Below are positions 20,612-27,676 of a stretch of 64,000 bases of DNA, in pieces. The notes beneath the pieces were generated by a model. The model ran no database searches. It saw only the letters and a program-made list of their open reading frames with translations, and was not told the DNA's origin. Origin of the DNA: Shinella granuli. Lineage in GTDB: Bacteria; Pseudomonadota; Alphaproteobacteria; Rhizobiales; Rhizobiaceae. The position numbers were made by a program, and so were the translations under genes. The stretch's first letter is position 1. The number at the start of each line of letters is the position of its first letter. Location of the stretch: the NCBI RefSeq assembly GCF_004341885.1, contig NZ_SLVX01000023.1:1-64000 (forward strand). The letters are read 5' to 3'.

Positions 20612-21750
20612 GCCCGCGCCCCCTTCTTCAGAAGCTCGCGCGCGATGATCATGCGCTGGATCTGGTTCGTGCCCTCGTAGATCTGCGTGATCTTCGCATC
20701 GCGGTAGAGCCGCTCCACCTCGAAGCCGCGGATATAGCCGGAGCCGCCAAAGACCTGCACGGCATCGGCCGTGCGCTGCACGGCCATGTCGCCGGCAAAA
20801 CATTTGGCGATGGAGCAGGCTTTCGTCGCATCCGCCCCGCTATCGATCTTCGAGGCGGCGGAGTGGACGAGCAGGCGCGCGGCCTCGATGTCCTTCGCCA
20901 TGTCGGCGAGCAGCCATTGCACGCCCTGGAAATCGGATATCGCCTTGCCGAACTGTTTTCGCGTGCCGGCATAATCGAGCGCAGCTTCGAGGCCGGCCTG
21001 GGCGATGCCGACGGCCAGCGAGGCGATGCCGACGCGGCCCTTGTCGAGCACGCACATCATCATGTGGAAGCCGCGTCCTTCGGCGCCGAGCAGGGCATCG
21101 GCGGACAGGCGCACATCGGTGAAGTTCAGCGCGCCGACCTGGCTGGCGCGCTGGCCCATCTTGTGTTCCTTCGGCCCCTTCTCGACACCATCGGCATGCA
21201 GGTCGACGATGAAGATGGACATGCCGCGATTGCCGGCGTCCTTGTCGGTGCGCGCCAGCACGAAGCCGTAATCGGCGACCGGCGCATTGTGGATCCAGAT
21301 CTTGCCGCCGTTGAGCCGCCAGCCATCGCCGTCCCGCTCGGCCGTGGTGCGGATGCCCGAAACATCGGTGCCCGCCTCCGGCTCGGTGATGCAATAGGCG
21401 ACCTTCGCGCGCATGCCGAGGATTTCCGGCAGCATGGCCTTTTGATTTTCCGTGCCGTGGCGCACCAGCAGGGTCGAGATGAGCTCGACGAGGCCGCACT
21501 GGTCGGCGACGGAGGCGTAACCCCGGCTCAGTTCCTCCATGACGAGCGCATAGGTCAGCGTATCGAAACCCGGCCCGCCGAGCGCTTCCGGCACGCCGAT
21601 GCCGAAGAGACCGAGCTTGGCCATTTCGTCGTAAAGCGCGGCCGGGAAGCGCTCCTCGCGGTCCAGCTCCTCGGCCATCGGCCGGATCACTTCGTCGGCG
21701 AACGTGCGCGCCATCTCGCGCACCTGCTCCTGCGTTTCGGTGAGATACAT
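20608..21750 (-). CDS. Acyl-CoA dehydrogenase
   Basis: FAD-dependent acyl-CoA dehydrogenase of 380 residues that introduces an alpha,beta double bond and hands electrons to ETF. It has CITEPEAGTDVSGI and the C-terminal IYEGTNQIQRM, whose glutamate is the catalytic base in short/medium-chain members. The start at 21750 is chosen over an ATG at 21756 because GGAGG is six bases upstream of it. It is first in the operon that also encodes its electron acceptors. A perfect operator-like palindrome lies 17 bases upstream, before the ribosome site. Confidence 0.93.
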   Translation of the reverse strand: MYLTETQEQVREMARTFADEVIRPMAEELDREERFPAALYDEMAKLGLFGIGVPEALGGPGFDTLTYALVMEELSRGYASVADQCGLVELISTLLVRHGTENQKAMLPEILGMRAKVAYCITEPEAGTDVSGIRTTAERDGDGWRLNGGKIWIHNAPVADYGFVLARTDKDAGNRGMSIFIVDLHADGVEKGPKEHKMGQRASQVGALNFTDVRLSADALLGAEGRGFHMMMCVLDKGRVGIASLAVGIAQAGLEAALDYAGTRKQFGKAISDFQGVQWLLADMAKDIEAARLLVHSAASKIDSGADATKACSIAKCFAGDMAVQRTADAVQVFGGSGYIRGFEVERLYRDAKITQIYEGTNQIQRMIIARELLKKGARA

Positions 21751-21767
21751 CCGCATCCTCCAATCTA

Positions 21768-21783
21768 GTAACTATCTAGTTAC
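21768..21783. promoter_or_regulatory. TetR-type operator, site A (acyl-CoA dehydrogenase operon)
   Basis: GTAACTATCTAGTTAC: perfect 7-bp inverted repeats with a 2-bp spacer, directly upstream of the dehydrogenase ribosome site. It is the best copy of an element found at four promoters in this window and is assigned by inference to the TetR regulator at 36714. Confidence 0.75.
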
Positions 21784-21872
21784 ATACATTTGAAGCTGAT
21801 CTTCCGTCAAGATGGAAAAACCTCCGCACGACGAGGAAGCCGCTTGCACAGGGGTTCAACGCATGCATATTA

Positions 21873-21888
21873 TTCACTATCTGGTTAC
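21873..21888. promoter_or_regulatory. TetR-type operator, site B (aldo/keto reductase)
   Basis: TTCACTATCTGGTTAC matches site A at 13 of 16 positions and lies 15 bases upstream of the divergent aldo/keto reductase start, just before its ribosome site. Sites A and B together cover both directions of this 150-base divergent promoter region. Confidence 0.65.
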
Positions 21889-21903
21889 TTATGGAGGAGA
21901 ACC

Positions 21904-22920
21904 ATGCATCCTGGAGAAAAGCGGAAATTCGGCCGGACGGATCTGGAGGTGACGGCCTTCGGTTTCGGGACCGCCCCGCTCGGCAATATCTTCCGCGAGA
22001 TCGACGAGGCGACGTCGGAAGCGATGTTCGCGCGCGCCTGGGAGGCCGGTGTGCGCTTCTTCGACAGCGCACCCATGTATGGGCATGGGCTCGCCGAGCT
22101 TCGCACCGGCCATGCCCTGCGCTGGAAGAAGCGGGACGACTTCATCCTCGCTTCCAAGGTCGGCCGCCTGCTGCGCCCGGCCAGGCGCGAGAGCATCGAT
22201 TTCGCGCCCTGGACGAATGCCGCCCCCTTCACCCTGCATTTCGACTACAGCTATGACGGCACGATGCGCGCCTTCGAGGACAGCCTGCAAAGGCTGGGGC
22301 TGGAGCGCATGGACATGTGCTTCATCCACGATATCGACGTCTTCACGCGCGGAAGCGAGCAGCCGGAGGTGTTCGAACAGGCGATGGACGGCGCCTGGCG
22401 GGCACTGGAGCGGCTGCGGTCGGAAAAGGTCGTGACGGCGATCGGCGTCGGGGTGAATGAATGGCAGGTCTGCCACGAGGCCTTGCTGCGCCACGATTTC
22501 GACGGATTCCTGCTCGCCGGTCGCTATACGCTCCTCGAACAGGAGGCGCTCGACAGTTTCCTTCCGCTCTGCGCGACACGCGGCGCGGCGGTCGTCGTGG
22601 GCGGCGGCTTCAATTCGGGCATCCTCGCCACCGGCGCGGTGGAGGGTGCGAAGTACAATTACGCGCCGGCCCCGCGCGATGTGATGGAAAAGGTCGCGAA
22701 GATCGAGGCCGTCTGTGCCGACCATGGCGTGCCGCTTGCCGCCGCGGCCCTGCAATTCGTCGTCGCCCATCCCGCCGTCCCGTCCTTCATGGCGGGCACG
22801 CGCACGATCGAACAGCTCGACCAGAACCTTGTCTGGTTCTCCCATCCGATCCCGGCCGATTTCTGGGCGGACCTCAAGAAGAAGGGCTTGCTGCGCGAGG
22901 ACGCGCCCGTTCCGGCCTGA
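21904..22920 (+). CDS. Aldo/keto reductase (aldose 1-dehydrogenase/pyridoxal dehydrogenase-like)
   Basis: NAD(P)-dependent oxidoreductase of 338 residues. It starts near FGRTDLEVTAFGFGTAPLGN and has the catalytic tetrad in FFDSAPMYGHG (Asp, Tyr), LASKVGR (Lys) and CFIHDID (His). Its pattern is nearest to D-threo-aldose 1-dehydrogenase, L-fucose dehydrogenase and pyridoxal 4-dehydrogenase relatives, which oxidise sugar hemiacetals to lactones. GGAGGAG precedes the ATG. It is transcribed alone, divergently from the acyl-CoA dehydrogenase operon, and convergent with the glycerate kinase gene. Confidence 0.9.
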   Translation: MHPGEKRKFGRTDLEVTAFGFGTAPLGNIFREIDEATSEAMFARAWEAGVRFFDSAPMYGHGLAELRTGHALRWKKRDDFILASKVGRLLRPARRESIDFAPWTNAAPFTLHFDYSYDGTMRAFEDSLQRLGLERMDMCFIHDIDVFTRGSEQPEVFEQAMDGAWRALERLRSEKVVTAIGVGVNEWQVCHEALLRHDFDGFLLAGRYTLLEQEALDSFLPLCATRGAAVVVGGGFNSGILATGAVEGAKYNYAPAPRDVMEKVAKIEAVCADHGVPLAAAALQFVVAHPAVPSFMAGTRTIEQLDQNLVWFSHPIPADFWADLKKKGLLREDAPVPA

Positions 22921-22931
22921 AGCCCGGTCTG

Positions 22932-22956
22932 CCCGCGCTGCAAAAAGCGGCGCGGG
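22932..22956. terminator. Hairpin between convergent aldo/keto reductase and glycerate kinase genes
   Basis: A 7-bp CCCGCGC / GCGCGGG stem with an 11-base A-rich loop lies between the two stop codons. There is no strong T run on either strand, so termination is only suggested. Confidence 0.35.
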
Positions 22957-22958
22957 GA

Positions 22959-24218
22959 CTACCGAATCAGAATTGCCCGGAAATCGTTGACATTGGTCCC
23001 GGTCGGGCCGGGCACGAACAGGTCTCCCAGACGGTGGAAGGCTGTCCAGGCATCGTTGCCGGCAAGCAGGGCGGCCGGGTCGGCACCCATTCCACGCAAA
23101 CGCTGCATGCTGGCGCCGTCGGTAAAGGCGCCCGCATTGTCCTCGGAACCGTCGATGCCGTCCGTATCGGCGGCGAGCGCGGCGAACGGGACGCCCTCGC
23201 CGGCAAGCGCGAGCGACAACAGGAATTCCGTATTGCGGCCGCCCTTGCCCTGCCCCCGGATCGTCACCGTCGTTTCGCCGCCCGACAGGATGACGACCGG
23301 GCGCGCGAACGGGCGGCCACGGCCGGCGACTTCGCGGGCGATGGCCGCATGCACGCGCGCGACGTCCCGCGCCTCGCCCTCGATGCTATCGGACAGGATG
23401 ACCGCCGGCACGCCGCGCGCTTCCGCCCGCGCGGCGGCGGCCTCCAGGGAGAGACGCGCCGAAGCGACGACGTGAACCGCATGGGCGGCAAAGACCGGAT
23501 CGTCTGGGGACGGCGGCTGCCCCTCCTCTCCGGCAAGCCAGGTTTCCACCGCCTCCGGCAGCCTGATGCCCCAGGTCTTGACCAGCGCCCGCGCCTCCAC
23601 GCGATCGGCGGCGTCCGGTATGGTCGGCCCACTGGCGACCTGCGCCGGATCGTCGCCCGGCACGTCGGAGACGACCAGCGTCACGACCTTCGCCGGATGG
23701 CAGGCCGCGGCAAGCCGGCCGCCCTTGATGCCGGAGACCTGCTTGCGGATCGCATTCATGACGGAGATCGGCGCGCCGCTGGCAAGAAGCGCGCTGTTCA
23801 TCGCCGCCTCGTCCGCCAGCGTGAGAGGCCCGGGCGGACAGGGAAGCAACGCCGATCCGCCGCCGCAGATCAGGGCGACCACAAGGTCGTCTTCACCGAG
23901 GCCTTCCACCGCCTCGAAAAGCGCGCGCGAGGCCTGCAGCCCTGCCGCATCCGGCACGGGATGGGCGGCTTCGAGTACGCGGATGCGCTGGCAGGGGGCG
24001 GCGTAACCGTAGCGCGTCACCACCACGCCTTCGAGCGGCCCGTCCCACAACCTTTCGAAGGCCGCCGCGAGCTGCGCCACGCCCTTGCCCGCGCCGATGA
24101 CGACGGTGCGCCCGCGCGGCCGGGCTGGAAGACGGGCACGGAGCGCCGCCTCCGGATCGGCGGCCTCGACCGCCGCACCGAAGAGTTCGGCAAGGAATTC
24201 TTTGTCGCCTGGTTTCAT
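22959..24218 (-). CDS. Glycerate 2-kinase, MOFRL family (GckA/TtuD-like)
   Basis: Protein of 419 residues in the glycerate kinase family once called hydroxypyruvate reductase TtuD; it phosphorylates D-glycerate to 2-phosphoglycerate. Visible motifs are VIGAGKGVAQLAAAFE, LICGGGSALLPCPP, the long SGGPT-like segment VASGPTIPDAADR and the C-terminal MOFRL stretch with SGGETTVTIRG, GRNTEFLLSLA and AADTDGIDGSEDNAGAF. It ends a three-gene unit after the CoA-transferase and hydratase genes, from which it is separated by a palindromic repeat. Confidence 0.92.
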   Translation of the reverse strand: MKPGDKEFLAELFGAAVEAADPEAALRARLPARPRGRTVVIGAGKGVAQLAAAFERLWDGPLEGVVVTRYGYAAPCQRIRVLEAAHPVPDAAGLQASRALFEAVEGLGEDDLVVALICGGGSALLPCPPGPLTLADEAAMNSALLASGAPISVMNAIRKQVSGIKGGRLAAACHPAKVVTLVVSDVPGDDPAQVASGPTIPDAADRVEARALVKTWGIRLPEAVETWLAGEEGQPPSPDDPVFAAHAVHVVASARLSLEAAAARAEARGVPAVILSDSIEGEARDVARVHAAIAREVAGRGRPFARPVVILSGGETTVTIRGQGKGGRNTEFLLSLALAGEGVPFAALAADTDGIDGSEDNAGAFTDGASMQRLRGMGADPAALLAGNDAWTAFHRLGDLFVPGPTGTNVNDFRAILIR

Positions 24219-24257
24219 GACCTGTGTCCCACGGGTCGAATGTATTGCCGATGTTCC

Positions 24258-24359
24258 AGAGCATTTCCGCTTTTCTCCAAATCGCGAAAACGCTCTATCT
24301 CCTTGTTTTTCCGCATTTCCGGACGCAAAATCGCTTCGCACTTCTGCTGGAAATGCTCT
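24258..24359. repeat. Rhizobial intergenic palindromic element
   Basis: About 102 bases bounded by 11-bp inverted ends (AGAGCATTTCC / GGAAATGCTCT) with internal partial palindromes around CGCGAAAACGCTCTA and GCAAAATCGCTTCGC. This resembles a repeat widespread between genes in Rhizobiaceae. Its right end overlaps the stop codon of the enoyl-CoA hydratase gene. Confidence 0.7.
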
Positions 24360-25131
24360 ATTGTCCGAATCGGGCCGGGCGCTTCTGCCGATAGGCTGCA
24401 AGGCCCTCCGCCAGATCGGCTGAGGAGGCAGCGACGGCGCCGGCCAGAGCCTCGACCACCCGCTCGCTCTCCTCGCCCTCGGCGGCGTTGACCAGCATCT
24501 TGGTGAGTTCCGTCGCACGGGTAGACCGCTGCAACACGCGCGCCGCGGCAATCTGCGCGGCCGCCGCGCCCTCTCCCGTCGCCACGACCCGGTCCACCAG
24601 CCCGAGCGCCAGCGCGTCCCCGGCGGAAAACATCTCGCCGAACAGCGCCATGCGGCGGACAAGACCCGCACCGAACCGCCGCGCGGCCCGCTGCGTGCCC
24701 GACCAGCCGGGAATGATGCCGAGGCCGGGCTCCGGCTGGCCGATCTTCACATGCGCCTCGGCGATGCGCAGGTCCGCGCAGGCGGCAAGCTCCAGCCCGC
24801 CGCCGAGCGCATGCCCGTTCAGCACCGCGATCAGCGGCACGGTGAGGCGCGCCAGCGCATCGAAGGCATCGTGCCCATCGCGCAGCCAGCGGCGGGAGAA
24901 CGTCTCGGCGTCGAGGCTGCTCCAGGCCTCGATATCCCCGCCCGCGCAAAAGGATTTTTGCCCCTCGCCCGTCAGGATGGCGACGCGGGCATCCGAACGT
25001 TCGATGGTGCGACAGGCCTGCAACAGCGCATCGACCATGTCCGCGTCGATCGCGTTCAGCTTTTCCGGGCGGCGAAGGGTCAGCCGCGCGATGCGGTCCG
25101 CGATGACGAGTTCGATGCGCGGATCGCTCAC
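24358..25131 (-). CDS. Enoyl-CoA hydratase/isomerase family protein
   Basis: Crotonase-fold protein of 257 residues. The oxyanion-hole segments SFCAGGDIEAW and ALGGGLELAA are present, and PEPGLGIIPGWSGTQR holds the first catalytic glutamate; a second glutamate at the usual position is not evident, so the exact reaction is open. The GTG start at 25131 overlaps the CoA-transferase stop (GTGA). The TAG stop is formed by the end of the adjoining palindromic element. Confidence 0.87.
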   Translation of the reverse strand: MSDPRIELVIADRIARLTLRRPEKLNAIDADMVDALLQACRTIERSDARVAILTGEGQKSFCAGGDIEAWSSLDAETFSRRWLRDGHDAFDALARLTVPLIAVLNGHALGGGLELAACADLRIAEAHVKIGQPEPGLGIIPGWSGTQRAARRFGAGLVRRMALFGEMFSAGDALALGLVDRVVATGEGAAAAQIAAARVLQRSTRATELTKMLVNAAEGEESERVVEALAGAVAASSADLAEGLAAYRQKRPARFGQ

Positions 25132-26699
25132 AGGCTGAGCCCCATGGTCTCGGCCCGGAACAGCGCATCGTCCATGACCTTGAGCCCCTTCGAGACCCGC
25201 AGCGGCGTTGCCGCCTGGTCGAGAATATCGCGCTGGAGGTCGAGGCCGGGGGCGATTTCGGTGACGACAAGCCCGTCCGCATCGAGCCGGATCACGCAGC
25301 GCTCGGTGACATAGGTGATGTCCTGTCCCTGCGCCTGGGCGCGCTTGCCGGAGAAACTGACCTGGTCGACCTTTTGCACGAACTTGGCGATGCGGCCCTC
25401 CTTGTCGATCACCAGGCGCCCATCCTCGACATGCATCTTCGCCCCCGCATTGAAATTGCCGGAGAAGACGATCTTTTTCGCCCGGGCGGTGATGTCGACA
25501 AAGCCGCCGGCGCCGGCGGTGCGGTGCGGCGTTGCGGCAAGACGGCTGACATTGACCGAGCCTTCGGCGTCGATTTCGAGGAAGGACAGCAGCGAGCAAT
25601 CGAAGGCGCCCGCCTGGAAATAACAGAACTGGTGCGGCGAGGCGACGAAGGCTTCCGCATTGGAAGCACAGCCGAACTTGAAATCGAGCAGCGGCACGCC
25701 GCCGACGGCGCCCTGCTCGATCACCCAGGTCACCTTGCCATGAAGCCCTTCCTCGATGAGGATGCGCGGCACATTGGCCGAAATGCCGAAGCCGATATTG
25801 ACCGCCCAGTCCGCCTTGAGTTCCTGCGCCACGCGACGGGCGATGACCTTGCCAACATCCAGCCCCGGCAGGCGGAACGTTTCGAGCGGCCGGAAAAGCT
25901 CGCCCGATATCGCCGGATCATAGGGCGTCGCGGTCGTCTGCAACTGGTCGGGCGCCTCCACGATGACATCGACGAGGATGCCGGGCACCCGCACATCATG
26001 CGGCCGCAGCGTGCCGCTCGCCGCCACGCGCTTGACCTGCGCGATGACGAGGCCGCCGGAATTGCGCGCGGCGAGCGCCATCTCCATCGCGCCGAGCGTC
26101 GCGCCCTCCTGCTCGAAGGTAAGGTTGCCCTTCTCGTCGGCGGTCGTCGCCCGGATGATCGCCACGTCGGGGCGGATGGCCGGGAAATGCAGCCACTCCT
26201 CCCCCTCGAAGGAAACGCGCTTGACGAGCGGCGCGGCGCGCGCGCTGGCATTCATGGCGCAGCCGTCCTCAACGGGATCGACGAAGGTCTCCATGCCGAC
26301 CTGGGTCAGCACGCCCGGGCGCTTGGCGGCCCCCTCGCGCAGCATGTCGAAGACGATGCCTGACGGCACGTTCCAGGCGGCAAGCTCTTCCTTCAAAATC
26401 ATCTGCCAGACGAGCGGCGGTTCGGCATTGCTCGGCCCGGAGGGATAGGAGCCGCCGATGATCTTCACCAGCATGCCGGGCTTGGCGATGTGATCGACGC
26501 CTTTGGTGCCGAAGAAATCGCCGGCCGCGATGGGGTGGACAGAGGTGAGCCCGCGCGGATAACCCTCGCGATCGAAACGCTCGCCGAGCGCCTTCAGCAC
26601 GGCATCGGGGCAGCACAGGCCCGAGGAAGAATTGACGGCGACCACCGCCCCATCCCTGACGAGCCGGGCCGCCTCCTCCGCGGTCTTCACCTTCTTCAT
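25128..26699 (-). CDS. Family I CoA-transferase (propionate/acetoacetate CoA-transferase type)
   Basis: Fused alpha-beta CoA-transferase of 523 residues, similar in layout to YdiF and propionate CoA-transferase, moving CoA between acyl-CoA and a free carboxylate. N-terminal KVKTAEEAARLVRDGAVVAV, the glycine-rich VHPIAAGDFFGTKG and the second-half stretch EIDAEGSVNVS match the family. The ATG at 26699 has GGAGG eight bases upstream; an in-frame start at 26726 lacks one. It heads the unit with the hydratase and glycerate kinase and faces operator site C. Confidence 0.9.
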   Translation of the reverse strand: MKKVKTAEEAARLVRDGAVVAVNSSSGLCCPDAVLKALGERFDREGYPRGLTSVHPIAAGDFFGTKGVDHIAKPGMLVKIIGGSYPSGPSNAEPPLVWQMILKEELAAWNVPSGIVFDMLREGAAKRPGVLTQVGMETFVDPVEDGCAMNASARAAPLVKRVSFEGEEWLHFPAIRPDVAIIRATTADEKGNLTFEQEGATLGAMEMALAARNSGGLVIAQVKRVAASGTLRPHDVRVPGILVDVIVEAPDQLQTTATPYDPAISGELFRPLETFRLPGLDVGKVIARRVAQELKADWAVNIGFGISANVPRILIEEGLHGKVTWVIEQGAVGGVPLLDFKFGCASNAEAFVASPHQFCYFQAGAFDCSLLSFLEIDAEGSVNVSRLAATPHRTAGAGGFVDITARAKKIVFSGNFNAGAKMHVEDGRLVIDKEGRIAKFVQKVDQVSFSGKRAQAQGQDITYVTERCVIRLDADGLVVTEIAPGLDLQRDILDQAATPLRVSKGLKVMDDALFRAETMGLSL

Positions 26700-26729
26700 C
26701 GCCGAAACCTCCGTTCTCCATTGCATTAA

Positions 26730-26745
26730 GTAACTAACTAGTTAT
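26730..26745. promoter_or_regulatory. TetR-type operator, site C (CoA-transferase operon / second aldo/keto reductase)
   Basis: GTAACTAACTAGTTAT: 7-bp inverted repeats with one mismatch, in the divergent region between the CoA-transferase (start 26699) and the aldo/keto reductase (start 26814). It matches site A at 14 of 16 positions. Confidence 0.72.
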
Positions 26746-26813
26746 ACATTAATTGCGGAAAGATCAATCCGCCGCCCGCGATTTTCCATCGCGCCGGCAG
26801 CCAAGGAGGAGGC

Positions 26814-27632
26814 ATGAACATCTATTTCCAGAAGAGCTTTCAGCGGGGTTTCGGCACCTTTCCATTGAAGGGTGACGATCTCAGGAACGCCATCGACGCC
26901 GCCATTGCCGCCGGCTACCGGGCTTTCGATACGGCGCAGATGTACGGCAACGAGGCTGAAACCGGCGCAGCGCTGGCCGCCTGCGGCGTCGCGCGTGAAA
27001 AGCTCTGCATCACGACGAAGGTGCATCCGGACAACTACACCGAAGCGGCCTTTCTCCCCTCGGTCGTGGCCAGCCTGAAGGCCTTGCAGATCGATCGCGT
27101 CGACGTGCTTCTGCTCCACTGGCCGCCGGCGGATGGCGACGTCGCCCCCTCCCTCCGCCTGCTGCAATCCGCCAGGGAGGCGGGCCTTGCGGGCGCCATC
27201 GGCGTCTCGAACTACACGGCACGCATGATGCATGTGGCCCGCGCCACCGTCGATGGGCCGCTCGTCACCAACCAGGTGGAATTCCACCCGCTGCTCGATC
27301 AGCGGAAACTGCTCGCGGCAGCCACGGAGACGGGCATTCCGCTGTCATCCTACGCCTCGGTGGCCCGCGGCGAAGTGTTCAAGCACGGCCTCTTCGCCGA
27401 GATAGGCACGGCTTACGGCAAGTCCGCCGCGCAGGTCGTGCTGCGCTGGATTCTCCAGAAGGGCGTGCCGCTCAACACCATGTCGACGAAGCCGGAAAAT
27501 ATCCGGGCGAATTTCGAGATCATGGATTTCACGCTGTCGTCCATCGACATGGACCGCATCGATGCCCTGACGGCGACCGGTCACCGCATCGTCAAGACCG
27601 GGCTTTTGCCCTGGGTTCCCGAATGGGATTGA
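26814..27632 (+). CDS. Aldo/keto reductase (2,5-diketogluconate reductase-like)
   Basis: NAD(P)H-dependent reductase of 272 residues in the AKR5/DkgA-like branch. It shows GFGTFPLKGDDL, the catalytic Asp and Tyr in FDTAQMYGNE, Lys in ITTKVHP and His in LLLHWPP, plus the cofactor-binding STKPENIRANFE. It has a strong AGGAGG ribosome site. It is transcribed alone, divergently from the CoA-transferase operon, with operator site C between them. Confidence 0.9.
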   Translation: MNIYFQKSFQRGFGTFPLKGDDLRNAIDAAIAAGYRAFDTAQMYGNEAETGAALAACGVAREKLCITTKVHPDNYTEAAFLPSVVASLKALQIDRVDVLLLHWPPADGDVAPSLRLLQSAREAGLAGAIGVSNYTARMMHVARATVDGPLVTNQVEFHPLLDQRKLLAAATETGIPLSSYASVARGEVFKHGLFAEIGTAYGKSAAQVVLRWILQKGVPLNTMSTKPENIRANFEIMDFTLSSIDMDRIDALTATGHRIVKTGLLPWVPEWD

Positions 27633-27638
27633 CGCAAA

Positions 27639-27660
27639 AGGGCGGCCGCAAGGCCGCCCT
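27639..27660. terminator. Bidirectional terminator between convergent aldo/keto reductase and GMC genes
   Basis: A 9-bp perfect stem (AGGGCGGCC / GGCCGCCCT) with a four-base loop lies between the stop codons. Read on the minus strand it is followed by TTTTG, so it best serves the seven-gene minus-strand operon. Confidence 0.7.
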
Positions 27661-27676
27661 TCCTGCCTGCGATGGA

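Noticed and set aside
21904-22920. Vitamin B6 degradation suggested by the pyridoxal-dehydrogenase-like reductase and GMC gene
   Set aside because: No 4-pyridoxolactonase, pyridoxamine-pyruvate aminotransferase or ring-opening oxygenase is found in the cluster.
22461-24491. Plus-strand frame of 676 codons spanning the aldo/keto reductase end and the glycerate kinase
   Set aside because: It shadows two well-supported genes and crosses a palindromic repeat; the sequence has no family resemblance.
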